Counted from the stretch's first letter, positions 13,427 to 25,200 are shown. The stretch: 64,000 nt of DNA from Rhea pennata (GCF_028389875.1 NC_084665.1:5353001-5417000), one strand, 5' to 3'. The notes: generated by a model not told the origin, from the letters alone. Numbers and translations: made by a program.

Positions 13427-13811
13427 AGTGAACAGAGGCAGCAGTTTGTGCAGCACTGTCTCGGCTCTGCCTTGAACTTCTGGGGCCCGTGTTGGTCGTT
13501 GTGGTCTGCTGACCCTTGTGGGATGAGGGGACTAGAGAGTGACGCTGCTAACAGGTAAGGGGAGCTGGGCAAGGGCAACTGCAGGTGGCCTTAGGCTCTC
13601 CTGGAAGTGCCCCAGCACTTATCACCCACTATAGCTGGGTGTAGCTACTGCTAACCCCTGAACAGAGGGAGTTGGGGTTTTTGACACAGGTAGCCCTCCT
13701 TTAGGGTGGATCAAGTACCCTGTGGGTGGGTAACAGGGAGAGGTCTGTTTAAGAGCCAGGCCTGGAGCGCAGCTCCCAGAGCGCAGCGAACAGAGGCAGC
13801 AGTTGGTGCAG
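13427..13811 (+). repeat. Direct repeat of a 27-mer, about 358 bp apart
   Basis: Positions 13,427-13,453 and 13,785-13,811 match at 25 of 27 bases (the core is GAACAGAGGCAGCAGTT followed by GTGCAG). The second copy lies in the apparent 5' UTR of the CR1 element, about 70 bp before the ORF1 start. The first copy therefore suggests that the element, or a duplicated piece of its promoter region, reaches further upstream than ORF1 alone shows. Confidence 0.8.
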
Positions 13812-13880
13812 GAGGAGCGCAGTTAGGTGCAAGAGGACATCTTTCTTCTTCCGGTGCTAGTAGTGCCCACTCTTGCTAAC

Positions 13881-14940
13881 ATGGTTGTAACTCGCCGTAA
13901 AGCATATTTGCCAGTAGCTGTGGGAACTGCTACATCAGCTGTGTGGGAAGCTCCAACCCAGACAGAGCCTCTTGCAGCAGACGCTGCCCTGCAGGTCTCA
14001 GGCTGCAGGGAGTGCTTGGAGCCTCTGCAGAAGGCCTGCACTGATGGTCCGCCCTCCTGCAGGAGGTGCGCTGTTGGTGAGGATTTGTGTCCTCAAGTCA
14101 GGGAGCTGCGGGATGAAGTCAGCAGACTGCGGAACATGCGAGAAAATTTTTGTGAGCAGGAGATAGACGGGGCGTCCTCAGAGACCGTGCTGCTCCCAGG
14201 GGCCCAGTCCCCTGCAGCAGGGGAGCTGCTGGAGGACTCTGCGCAGAGTGAAACAGTCCAGCACGGCACTGTCGAAGAAGGCCGGAAGCTAGCTGCTTCT
14301 CGAACAAAAAGAAGAAAGGCCCCTAATCCTCCCGCAGACCCGGAGTTACAGTTGGAGAACAGGTTTAGTGCACTCCGGGAGGAGGAGGACCCGGACCTGG
14401 CCTCGAGGGAAGCGACCGGGCGGCCTGAGCCTGTGCCTCGCGCGACCGCTCGGAAGAGGCGACGAGCGGTTGCAGCGGGTGAGCCCACGCTGAGGGGGAC
14501 AGAGGAGCCTGTCTGCCGGCCCGACCCCTCCTCCGGAGAGGTTTGCCGCCTGCCGGGGGCCGAGGATACGAGATGCGTCTGAAAGGCTGCCAGGGCTCGT
14601 CCGCCCCTCGGACTGCTCCCCTCTGCTGCTCTTTCACGTGGACACAGAGAACAAACTAGAGACAATCAGGGAAGACTTCGAGGCCGCGGGCACGGTGGCC
14701 AAGGGTCTGGGAGCCCAGGCGGTCTTCTCGTCGGTCCTGCCGATCGGGGGAGGCACGGGAGGAGGGGTGGGAAGATTTCCCAAATCAACAACTGGCTACG
14801 CCGCTGGTGTCGGCAACGGGGTTTTGGATTCTGTGACCATGGAACGTGGTTTGAGGGGCAACAACTGGTGGGGGGAGACGGGATTCACCTCACCAGGCGG
14901 GGCACGTTTGCCTTTGCCGACAGCTTGGCCAGCCTAGGAA
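13881..14940 (+). pseudogene. CR1 ORF1, frameshifted (Cys-rich + esterase-like)
   Basis: The start is taken at ATG 13,881 (MVVTRRKAYLPV...), not at the upstream in-frame codons, because that N-terminus is typical of CR1 ORF1. Residues about 40-75 hold a Cys-rich segment (CRECLEPLQKAC...CRRC...C), in line with the PHD-like finger described for CR1 ORF1. Next come a charged helix and a basic stretch (KRRKAP, RKRRR). The SGNH-esterase-like half begins near 14,478; the expected GDS serine block reads GEP, so the nucleophile codon is Pro (14,484-14,486). A frameshift near 14,560 ends the main frame at 14,582. The rest continues in other frames to about 14,940, and the Asp and His codons of the last block (GAC 14,877 and CAC 14,886) survive. 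ORF1 proteins bind RNA; this copy is broken. Confidence 0.85.
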
Positions 14941-15109
14941 AGAGGGCTTTAAGCTAGGTAGGAGGGGGAGAGGGGGTGTCATACACACAGGGTAGACGAC
15001 AAAACACAAGTTGGGTCGGGGGGCCTCCAACGGGCGCGTGCGGCCGGGGATGCGCGTTTGGGACATGGCCCTGGGGGACCCCCGTACCCCCTTCCTGGGA
15101 AACCCGCAG

Positions 15110-15967
15110 GCGTGACCGCCTCTCTGAAATGCCTGTACACCAACGCACGCGGCACGGGGAGCACACAGGAGGAGCTGGAGATCTGCGTGGAGATCGGTCG
15201 CAGGGCTGTGATCTCGTAGCAGTCACAGAGACGTGGTGGGGTAGCTCGCATGACGGGAATGCTGCCACGGATGGCTCTGTGCTTTTTAGGAGAGACAGGC
15301 CGGGAAGGCGAGGTGGTGGAGCTGCTCTTTATGTGAGAGAGCAGCTGGAATGCATTGAGCTCTGCCTAGGGGTGGAGGAGGAGGAGGCAGTTGATGGGTA
15401 AAGATCAAAGGGCAGGCCAACACGGGGGACACTGTTGTGGGTGTCTACTACAGGCCACCTGACCAGGAAGAGAAAGTTGATGAGGCCTTCTATAGACAGC
15501 TGGAAGTAGCCTCAAGATCACAGGCCCTGGTTCTCCTGGGGGACTTCAACCACCCTGATATCTGCTGGAGGGACTACACAGCAAGGCACAAGCAGTCCGG
15601 GAGGCTCCTGCAATGCATTGATGGTAACTTCTTGTCACAAACGGTGGAGGAGCCTACGAGGAAGGGTGTCCTGCTGGCCCTTGTCCTTACCAACAGAGAG
15701 GGACTGGTTAGAGGTGAGAAGGTTGGGGGCAGCCTTGGCTGCAGTGACCACGAGATGGTGGAGTTCAGGATCCTGCAGGAAAGAAGTAAGGCAACAAGCA
15801 GGATTGCCACCCTGGACTTCAGGAGAGCAGACTTTGGGCTCTTCAGAGACCTACTTGGAGGAATCTCATGGGTTAAGGCCCTAGAGGGAAGGGGGGGTCC
15901 AGGAGAGCTGGCTAGTATTCAAGCATCGCTTCCTCCAAGCTCAATAGCGGTGCATCCCTCCGAGTAA
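15110..15967 (+). pseudogene. CR1 ORF2 part 1: APE-type endonuclease domain, frameshifted
   Basis: Homologous to the apurinic endonuclease-like domain that nicks target DNA in CR1 retrotransposition. Visible motifs are VTETWW with the metal-binding Glu (GAG 15,228-15,230), GDFNHPD with Asp 15,542, and SDHEMVEF with the catalytic Asp/His pair (15,746-15,751). The domain lies in at least three frames: the first block around 15.12-15.20 kb, the ETWW block up to a TAA at 15,399, and the GDFN to SDHE block from about 15,430 to a stop at 15,967. The active-site residues survive but no single frame links them. The first segment, beginning with a CLYTNAR-like sequence at about 15,130, is separated from ETWW by a frameshift and a TAG in the local frame. 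Confidence 0.9.
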
Positions 15968-16493
15968 GAAGTGCAGCAAAGGGGGCAGGAGACCTGCCTG
16001 GGTGAGCAAGGAGCTCCTGGCCAAATTCAGAACGAAGAAGAAAGTGCACAATGTGGAAGAGGGGACAGGCTACTTGGGAGAATTACAGGAATGCAGCCAG
16101 AGCACGTAGAGATGCAGTGAGGAAGGCTAAGGCCCTGCTGGAATTGAGTCTGGCAAGGGATGTCAAGGACAACAGGAAGGGCTTCTTCAAATACATCAGC
16201 AGCAAGAGGAGGACTGGGGAAAATGTGGGTCCGCTGCTGAATGGGGCCGGGGCCCTGGTGACAAGAGATCCAGAGAAGGCAGAATTACTGAATGCCTCCT
16301 CTGCTTCAGTCTTCACTGCTAAGGGCAGCCCTCAGGAATCCCAGAGCCTGGACGTGGGGGAGAAAGTCTGGAGAAGGGCAGACTTTTCCTTTGGTTGAGA
16401 AGAAAAGGATTAGAGACCTTCTGGGCAGGCTAGACATCCACAAATCCATGGGCCCAGAAGGGATGCATCCACGGGTTCTGAGGGAGCTGGTGG
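15968..16493 (+). pseudogene. CR1 ORF2 part 2: linker and RT entry, frameshifted
   Basis: This joins endonuclease to RT. A frame from about 16,051 encodes [17 protein letters not shown]...[19 protein letters not shown], typical of the CR1 linker, and stops at 16,398. A second frame carries LDIHKSMGPEGMHPRVL (about 16,427-16,480), the start of the RT domain. Comparison with the usual CR1 order shows that the next RT blocks, including the one carrying the first catalytic Asp, are missing: the sequence jumps from the LREL block straight into [10 protein letters not shown]. Confidence 0.85.
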
Positions 16494-17282
16494 AGCAAGG
16501 CTTTTGACACTGTCTCCCATAACATCCTCCTAGGTAAGCTCAGGAAGTGTTGGCTAGATGAGTGGGCAGTGAGGTGGCTTGAGAACTGGCTGAAAGGCAG
16601 AGCTCAGAGGGTCATCATCAGCGGCGTGGAGTCTGGTTGGAGGCCTGTGGCTAGTGGCGTCCCCCAGGGCTCAGTGCTGGGTCCCATCCTGTTCCACTTC
16701 TTCATCAATGATCTGGATGAGAGGACAGAGTGCCTCCTCAGCAAGTTTGCTGATGATACCAAGCTTGGAGGAGTGGCTGACACACCTGAGGGCTGTGCTG
16801 CCATTCAGAGAGACCTGGACAGGCTGGAGAGTTGGGCGGAGAGGAACCTCATGAGGTTCAACAAGGGCAAGTGCAGGGTCCTGCACCTAGGGAAAAATAA
16901 CCCTAGGCACCAGTACAAGCTGGGGGCTGACCTACTGGAGAGCAGCTCTGCAGAGAGGGACCTGGGAGTGCTGGTGGATGGCAAATTGACCATGAGGCAG
17001 CAATGTGCCCTTGTGGCCAGGAAGGCCACTGGTCTCCTGGGGTGCATTAGGAAGAGTGTTGCCAGCAGGTCAAGGGAGGTGGTTCTGCTGCTCTGCTCAG
17101 CCCTGGGGAGGCCTCATCTCGAGTCCTGCATCCAGTTCTGGGCTCCCCAGTACAAGAGAGACATGGAGTTCCTGGAGAGAGTCCAGCGCAGGGCTACAAA
17201 GATGCTCAGAGGGCTGGAGCACCTGCCCTATGGGAACGGCTGCGAGAGCTGGGCCTCTTCAGCCTGGGGAAGAGAAGACTGA
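16494..17282 (+). pseudogene. CR1 ORF2 part 3: reverse transcriptase palm/thumb
   Basis: A 263-codon open frame, the longest uninterrupted piece of ORF2. It begins [10 protein letters not shown] directly at the deletion junction, then [23 protein letters not shown] (about 16,657-16,686), the FADDTKLGG box with the catalytic Asp pair (16,752-16,757), and the [18 protein letters not shown] and KDLGVLVD-like blocks (here [12 protein letters not shown]). It leaves frame near 17,229, where the expected [12 protein letters not shown] segment is shifted, and reaches a stop at 17,280. Without the N-terminal RT blocks the fragment cannot polymerise. Confidence 0.93.
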
Positions 17283-17569
17283 GGGGGGATCTTATCAATG
17301 TGTACAAGTACCTGAAGGGAGGGTGTCAGGGGGACGGGGACAAACGCTTTTCAGTTGTCCCGTGTGACAGGACAAGAGGCAACGGGCAGAAATTGAAGCA
17401 CAGGCAGTTCCGCCTGACCGTGAGGGGGAATTTCTTCCATGTGAGAGTGATGGAGCACTGGACCAGGTTGCCCAGAGAGGTTGTGGAATCTCCTTCTCTG
17501 CAGATATTCAAGGCCCACCTGGATGCAACCCTGTCTAACATGCTTGACGAGGGAGGTTGGACTAGATGA
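17283..17569 (+). pseudogene. CR1 ORF2 part 4: C-terminal domain
   Basis: Continues ORF2 in another frame: [54 protein letters not shown], then a stop near 17,567. These are the conserved C-terminal CR1 blocks after the RT. Only the frame change at about 17,229 separates it from the preceding piece. Confidence 0.9.
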
Positions 17570-17612
17570 TCTCCAGAGGTCCCTTCCAACCTTACTGATT
17601 CTATGATTCTAT
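17545..17612 (+). repeat. CR1 3' UTR end with octamer tail
   Basis: Contains GGTTGGACTAGATGATCTCC and AGGTCCCTTCCAACC, the strongly conserved CR1 3' segment with stem-loop potential, followed by GATTCTATGATTCTAT at 17,597-17,612. The octamer array takes the place of a poly(A) tail and is the RT recognition end in CR1. It fixes the right boundary of the element. Confidence 0.95.
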
Positions 17613-18602
17613 ATCTCAACTTCCCAAGGTGAAACAGCCAGGCCAGGCTCTAGGCTACTTGTGTGCATGTGTATGAGCAAAACCTGCACTGAGCAACTGC
17701 TTTGAGGGGTCTTAGTGCCTGGTTCCCAGCACGCATGCCTGGTACCAGGGCAGGGATTCTCCCAGGGAAACCCTGGGGGCTCTCAGAGGGGCAGCCCCCC
17801 TGGTGCGGGGCAGCCTCCCTGGCGAAGCCCAGCGCTCCTGTGACGACCACTCGCTCACGTTAGCCTCAGTCGCTCCCTTGGTTTTTGCCAGTGCGTTTCA
17901 GCAACGGTCTGTGATCCCTCCTGGGCGCAATCCTGCACTGAGATCGAGTGATGTGGTTGCCCAGGGGCTCCTTTGCTCTATCCATAACTAACAGTCCCAA
18001 ATTTTGTCCTGCGCCTGCTGTTTACCAGCCACGCGCTGTCCCTGGGCAGCCTGGCACGCGGTGTGCTCCTTCGTCAGCATTGCTTGCTGCTGGGATACCC
18101 GTGTTAGCTCTTCCCATGTTTTATTTGTCTTTTACAACTCTTCTATCTGGTCAAAACATTCCCACACTCGTTTCAAGCATGTGAGCAGCAAGTTAGAGCT
18201 CTGGGATGGGGTTGTGGCACGGCTCCAACAACTCCTGCCTGCGCTGACGTCCCCCCTCTTCCTCTGCTGCCTGCAACGTCTGAGCCCCGAAGCCACCACC
18301 TCTCCTTGCTCGGGAAGTCTCGTTCAGCTTCGGTGAAGGAGTCACTTCATGACAGAAGACTCACAATTGCCGGCAGAAATAAGTCCCATGGATACAAATG
18401 GTATCAGGCCCTGTGGTGTTGCCTTCTGCAGCCTGGCTGGGTGCTCCCTCCTCTCCTGCCTGTTCCTTTATTCATTTAAAAGTCTCAGGAAGGCCCAATG
18501 TGACATCTGATTTCCATCCAGTTGGACAGAAAACTGACTTTTTTCTCACGGTCTCTGTGCTCTTGCCCTTTGGGCTGCTGCCAAGCACTCCAGATCTGTA
18601 AC
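17613..18602. other. Non-coding stretch, no gene seen
   Basis: Short overlapping open frames only. No splice-bounded exon or known repeat is visible between the CR1 end and the T25 run. Confidence 0.5.
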
Positions 18603-18702
18603 TTTTTTTTTTTTTTTTTTTTTTTTAGTTTGTTCTACTCCCTTCTCTCCCTCCTTCCCCACCCCCCCCCCATCTAAAGGAGGCAAAAAAAAAAAAAAAA
18701 AA
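18603..18702. repeat. T25 run, C-rich run and A18 run
   Basis: T25 at 18,603-18,627, a C-rich stretch at about 18,657-18,671, and A18 at 18,685-18,702. The T and A runs are complementary and about 57 bp apart, so the single strand could fold into a weak A:T hairpin. They may equally be independent homopolymers. Confidence 0.9.
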
Positions 18703-18819
18703 GTAGAGGATAAGACCCAGTCCTCAGGAGACTGTTGAAGCTGGAAGACCAAATGCAGCAAACCATGCAATGGTGCAACCTATTTGAAGCGTTTTCCAAG
18801 AGGCTTTAGAGCTGGCGGA

Positions 18820-19250
18820 GGCCGATGGAGACCCCTCGCCCAGCGAAACGGCAGGGAGGAGGGGGCTCCTGGGCTGCGGCCGCGTGGCGCTCCCCCGCTG
18901 ACGTTAGCGACCCAAATGTGCATGGTCTGTATTTGGGGGCGTTTCTGAGCCTGCAACGAGAAGAGCCGGCTCCCCTGTGGCCCGGCGGCACCGAGCAGCC
19001 GCGGGAACGGGCGCCTCGCAGGATCCGGGACGTCGGCACGTCTCGTTTCACCACCAAAGCAGGGTGCAAAGCCAGTCTGCAGAGACCAAGCACTTCCCAG
19101 GGCGGTGCGTCTCGCCCCGTGCGGCGGAGCAAGCTGCCGGGGCTGGGGCGACGCGTGCCCGCGCTCTGCCTCTCAGCCCGCCGATCTGAGCGTGGAGGCT
19201 GCGACCCGGCCGCGGCTGCTCTTAGCAGGGCCATGGGCAGCCCAAATTCC
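18820..19250. promoter_or_regulatory. Small CpG-dense patch
   Basis: Visibly GC- and CpG-rich compared with both flanks (many CGG, GCG and CCG steps, e.g. GCGGCCGCGTGGCGCTCC). A 159-codon frame beginning at ATG 18,825 spans it, but its Arg/Pro/Gly/Ala-rich product has no domain and the opposite strand is open over the same region, which points to composition rather than coding. It could be a small CpG island, an enhancer-type element or a lncRNA promoter. No TATA box or donor was chosen. Confidence 0.4.
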
Positions 19251-22200
19251 AGGCTGGCAGAAACTAGGAAAGTCTCGCAGCTGGCAGACGGCAGCAGGAA
19301 CTAAGGCACTTTCCCCAAAATAGCCCATGGTATCTTATAAAAACAAGCAAACATGAGAACGCCCTCCACTCCCACTTAGTTTCTGGCATTCAAAACCACT
19401 GCGGCGACATTGTGTTTGGAGCTAACCTAATAATTTGCAATGAGTTGTGGTGCCATGTTGTCATTCCTCTGCTTGGAGACAAGAGCAAATCTGAAGTCAC
19501 AGTCAAAATATCTATCTGGATCAGCTGCTGCACTTGGGCAAGCCCCATGGCTGTTTGTTGCTTTGACAGAGCCTTTTCTTTGTGGATTTAGGACCACATC
19601 TCATGGATTACTTAGAGATGTCTCATAGTTCACTTCCCACAAATATTCAGCCCGATGGACCTCTTAGATATTGGCTCCTTGCAAACATCTGAGCAAGGAT
19701 CGCAGTGCAGGGAGCCTCTTCTAGAGCAAAGAGATGCAGAAAATACTGCTTTCTCCATCCATGGGATGGACTCCCTTGTGCTAGGAAGAAGCCTGATTCT
19801 AGCCAGGACCTCACTGGGATCTCACAGGGACCTCTGCGTTGTGGTGGGCCCTGTGGACTGGGGATGACAAGGTGGCACTATCCTGCCGGTGAAACCCCAG
19901 GAAACCTTGTGCAGCACATGGCAAATATGTTGGACTGGAGAGCAACCAGCATGAACATTTGCTGGCTTCTTGCCCTGCCATCTGCCATGCTGCTGTATCG
20001 TTATGTCTTATCACTTAAAATATAATGTGATTATTAAGTACTGCTGGCTGCTACTTTGGTGCCAGATTCATTTAGCCGGAGCAATTGTGCTTCGTTAACC
20101 GCCCTGCTGTTTCCCCGCAGCACCGCGCGGATGAGTCACCGTCAGGAGGCGGCAGGGATGATGCAGAAGGCATTGGGAATGACTGAGCACTTCGGGAAAG
20201 GAGCGCTCCGCTTTGGCAGGGTGCTTCGCGTAGCGCTTTCGCACCCCAGCCCCCGTTTGCAACGAAGCCGGTGGGCTCGCGGCATCCCCCCTTGCCGCCG
20301 CCGTGCACGTGTGCGTGCGAATTTGTTCTTGTGCTTAACTTGCAATTATCCTCTCTTTAGAGTTAAAAATAATAGTACCTCACACTACCTTTTAGATCAG
20401 GGCACTGCCTTTTTCCCAAGAAGATACCCAGGCAACACAGCTTTCATAGGGACCTGTTTTGATCTGAGTCAACTTTGTCCCTATTTTATTTCCTCGGTAG
20501 AAAGCAAAGTGCTTTGACTTGCTGTTTTATGCAGAGGAAAGCTGAACGACGTGTAGACATACAACCCTGCCATCCAGAGCGGATTGATTTTTAAAGAAGA
20601 AACAACTGGGTATTAAGTTGCATCATGATCTGAAACGGTAACGGGACCCTTCAGTCAAGCAGTCGAACACTAAACTTACCCTTAATTTTTTATTAAGGGC
20701 GCGATGACTCCTACTGGCTTACCTCTTTAAGCTGGGTATTTTCTGCTTCTCCTCATGAAAATGCCTATTTTAAGCGAAGCAATTGTGGAAGCGTATGCTG
20801 TATTAGAAAACGGTGACAAGTTTAACTGGACTCTCTTACTTCTTTCTCCCAGGGTGAGACAGGAATCTGGAGAGATAGAAATAAGTGTCCTTTAATTGAC
20901 TGAAAAAGTAACATTCATTTTCTCATGTTTTGATTGAATAACGCTACCCAAATCTGCTGGATATATGAGCTTAGCTTGTCTGCTTACCCTGCGCTGCGCA
21001 GAGCACCTCTCGCCAGCCCAAAGGGAGTCAAGGGGACCCCTCGGATGGGAGCTGTGTTCTCACGGGTGGCTACCACGGCAGCCCTTGCCCGGCCCTCTGC
21101 CATGGACACTCTTGCCTTCTTCAATATTCTGTGCATTTCGCTCGATTTGGGGCAAAATCACAAACACAGTGTGTTTTGTCCCATTGCTGGTTCGCATCTC
21201 CGTTCTCATCTTGCAATGCCTTCAGGTACTGGAGACGTTGTCAGATTGCGCATGATGGTCCAAGAGGAGTTAAATACTCTTAGTCTGGTTGATTTTTTCC
21301 CTGTCCCACCTTTCACATGAATTTTTCTTCCTCTGCTATGATACGTGAAGTCAGGTCTCTTCCAGGCAAGAGGGCCAAGCTTTACAGGGCCGCTGAGGTG
21401 CAGTTTGTGGGACCATGGTGCCTACGTGGGCAGGCAGCGCTCGTGGAGCCCCTTGGGCCATGCCCACAGCATTATTTGCTCTCTCCTGCTTTTAATGGAT
21501 CATCAAGAAAACTTTCTGTCTGTTTACTGTGGTGTGGTTTAATGCCACAATATTACTTCCCACCAGCGTAGACCTAACACACAGCAAATGCGAGCATCTG
21601 GCACGGCTTTGACTAGCTTGAGCACCACTGCTCAACAACGGCTTGGCCTAAGTTGTAATTACTGGGACACTAGTGGTGGTGTACAAGGAACCTGCTCCCT
21701 CACTGCCTTTTTCTGTTGTCCTCCTCCTGGGGACATTTACGGAGTTCAGACGGGGCCAGGACCCACATTTACAGCTCCTCCTTGCTTTAGATGTTGCCTT
21801 GATGAAAGTCATTAAAGCTCCTTGACTCACCTTGGTCACTTACCAAGGAGGACAACGTTTTCATCCTTTGCTCCCCTCTGTTACATCTTCTGCACATAAA
21901 GCGTGCCCGACCAGCACACAGGGAATCTGTCAGCCTGTTTCGGAGGGCAGGTGAACCAGGTAGTCCCGGGACATGCCAGAAACGGTGGGAACCACCCAAG
22001 GAACATGGCGCCCCGGGAAGACGTTCTGTTTCAGCCCCCCTCTCTATTTATTCTTGGCAATCTTGAAAAGAAAAAGTAGAAGTGTAAATATTAGACATTT
22101 TTCGCTAGCAAGCCACTGGGCAAGCAGTGTCACTAACAGCCTGGCTTTCTACAGCTCTCCCCTGTGGATTCTCTGGTGTCTAGTACAGGTTGGGCGCGTA

Positions 22201-25200
22201 CGTGCCAGGGAATCGCAAACGCGTAAGAGCAGCGGTCGCAGCTGAAAACGAAGGCCGTTTCCGTGGGCGTTAAGCCCTGCAAAACCGTGAGTGCTGTGGT
22301 GCCTCCAGGGACAGGCTGAGCAACACCGTCGAAGCCGTTGCTCTCCTTGGGGCACAGGCAGCGAGTCCAGCACCGTGCGGCTCCCTGGTGGTCTTCACAG
22401 CTTCACATAGCTCTGCCAAGCACAAGGGAGAAACTGCTGCCAGTTTTGCAAATATTTCTTTTTCCTGCCACTACGTGTCCTCTCCTACCAGGTGCAGTGT
22501 TGTAAAAATAGACACCGTAACAATAGCTTGTACTGTCAAGAAATGTCACTCTCGTGACTGCTTGACACGGCAGATGGGTGATGATGTGGTGCCGTGGACC
22601 AGCTTCTGCACGTTGTGGGCTGCAGCGAAGGCGGGCCTGCGGAGGGCTTAAGGAGAGGACCAGTTTGGTGGCAAGCAAACCGCTAGCAACTGAGAATAAA
22701 CACAGAAGGCATCGCCTGCCATTGATCTTTAAATAAAAATGCAGGATTTTGAAAAAATCGTTGTTTGTTTCAAGCACGGCTTCAGGGAACTTGGAAAACC
22801 TTTGATCTCCCGAGCCTTTCTGCAGCACAGCTTTAAGTTTCAGAAATGCTCAGTCTACATTTGGTTGGGTGTAGATCTTAATATAGTGATTTTTTATAAG
22901 CTCAGCGCAAAAAAAGCTTTCCTGCTTCATCTGTAATAACAGCAGAGATTTGATTTGATATGTTTAATTACGGCGGATGGCACAACTGATTCCTTAGTCA
23001 TTAATAAATGTATGAGGAGCATATGAATATATGAGCTATTACACTGAAAACAAAAAGCATGCCAGCTTGGAAAGGTATCAAAACAGGGATGAAAGCCTTG
23101 CTAGGGCGAGAATAAATGCTCTGCAAGGCCGCTCCGCGGCGCTTGTGGCATCTGAGGGACGCTCGGCCTGGCAGATTGGGCTGCCTGTGTTTTATGGCTC
23201 ACACCAAGGGACATGGGAGATCTGTAGAGGTGGGAGAAGCCCTTGAGCTGGTGAAGCTGGTGCTCCTGGAGAGCTTAGAAGGCAGCCCTGAAGCCTCCAG
23301 TATCTGATTTTGGGAAGAGGGGATGAAGGTGTGGGGATGGATAGCTCCAAAATGTGTCTTCACTTGGGTTCAATACCATGGTTTTGAGAACAGGCTTCTG
23401 GCTCTGCCTCCTTTCGGGGGTGACTTGGACAGCCACCATTCACCCCCTCCTTCCTCCAAGCTGCTGTCGGCTGAGCAAATTTCTCCCTGAATGCCAGGCA
23501 AGGGCCAGCAAAGGGTCTGGGGATGGTTAGCAACGTCACCCATTGCCATTGCCAGCAGGGTGGTGAGCACCCATTTGGAGGACCCTGTCCAGGGGCAGGG
23601 TGAGGAGGTGGGGGCTGCAGCAACCACCCTTAAGCAGTAGCAGCCTCGACAGCTATGCGGAGAGCAAAGCTGAGATTGAGCCTCCCAAGGAGTGAGTCAC
23701 GGAGGTGGCAAGGGAATAGCTCCGGGGAGGAAAAGGAAAACTTGAATGACTAGAAAAGAAGGAGTGGGAAGGAAGAAGAGCTGGAGCTGATGGGAGACAG
23801 AGGGAGAAGCTCACTCCTACCTTGGAGACCTTGCTTTGTGGGAGAGCTGGCAACAGAGCATGCAGCAAGGAGAGGCCCGTGGCCTGCAGCAGGCTTTGGG
23901 GAAAGATTTTTGAGGTAAGAGGTGCCCCGGGGGTCCGCTGGCATAGCAGCTTCACCTGTGCCAAGGTACCTCTAGGGCCATCGAGAGCCGGGAGGAGGTC
24001 TCTGGGGCCAGGCCAGTGGTGAAACAGAACTGCGAATCCTCCTTGCAAGCGGACGGTTGTGATCAGGCTCTGTCAAGAAAGCGATGTGCCAAACTCTGGG
24101 GATAACTTAGCAAGGTAAAAATAAAACCACATGATAGACAAGGTTCATTCTCCTTGTAGGACGAGCATCATCCCTTTCGTGACCCTGCCAAGGCCAACAG
24201 CAGGAGAAGAGTCAAATGAGCAGAGAGCATAATTGGATTAATGTGGTCCCAAAGCTAGTGAGCATTAATAGCAGGCTTACAGCACAGCTTTTATCAAGAA
24301 ACACATGGATTCCTAAAAGTTTTGCTGTTTTGGGGCTTCAATAGTCCTGTGAAGGCTACTGGACAATCCCATTTATGGAGAGCCCAGTGGCTCCTTCTCC
24401 AGCCCACCAGCTGGAGGGCCCAGCCACGCTGCACCCCAGAGGCTCCAGGAGGAAGCTTTTTGAGGTTTTGAGATTGGAGGCTGCTGTTTCGCGCTCCCTC
24501 CCAGTTTTGCTCTGTGAGTGGGTAGAGGCACTTAAAATAAATCAGTTTGGTCTAGAAACTCCAAATGTGTTTTCCAGTGCCGGGCACACAGGAGTCTGCG
24601 CTGCCCGCGGGGAGCCTCCAGGCAATGGTGGGGTCAGCACGTTGGAAGAACGTCCTTGGATCGAGGGGTCCACTGACGGCAGGTATCACCCATAGATAAC
24701 CGCAGCAAAGGGGTTCCTCTCCCGCCCCGGCTTGGGAGCCTCCCAGTGAAAGTCTCTGGGAGGAAGGTTTTATTGCAGTTCGGTGCAAGCGGGTTGGAGC
24801 TGCTTCTCCAGACCAGACCTTCAAAGCTGATGAGATCCGCCCGTGGCTGTAGTTTGAAGCACGTATTTCACGAAACGCGGGACCGGGATTTGAAGGAAAG
24901 AGCAAAGGACGGCAAAACGCACAGCGGCAGCGGGGAAACGCGTGGGGCGCCGTGCTGAAGCCTCCGGCACCGGGAATTAGCAGGCGGGGCGCAGTGGGAG
25001 AGCAAAGCCACCGTTACCGATGAGCGAGCGGCTGCGGGGACGCTCGGGATGTGCGGCAGCGAGGAAGTGCATGCTACATGTACTCGGAAATCCTAAATAA
25101 AATGCTGTGTAATGCAGCGCGCAGAGGGGTCTCCTTCTCTCCTCCTTCACCAAGAGGTAGGAAAGCACTTTAAAAAGTTACAACCGACGGCTTTCCTGCG

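Larger units (their letters stand above)
13560..17612 (+). mobile_element. CR1-family LINE, near full length, defective
   Basis: A CR1 non-LTR retrotransposon in sense orientation. In order it has a GC-rich 5' UTR (start uncertain, roughly 13.4-13.7 kb), ORF1 from an ATG at 13,881, an ORF2 with APE-type endonuclease and reverse transcriptase, and a short 3' UTR ending in the CR1 signature and two copies of an ATTCTATG-type octamer. No poly(A) and no clear target-site duplication are seen, as is known for CR1. Both ORFs carry frameshifts, and about 0.4 kb of the RT appears deleted near 16,493, so this copy cannot move itself. Family identity rests on [18 protein letters not shown] and FADDTKLGG motifs plus the 3' end. 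An intact 5' half is uncommon, since most CR1 copies are 5'-truncated. Confidence 0.95.

Noticed and set aside
18825..19304. 159-codon plus-strand frame in the 19 kb CpG patch
   Set aside because: No recognisable domain or splice site, and a 142-codon minus frame covers the same DNA. Kept only as a CpG-dense patch.
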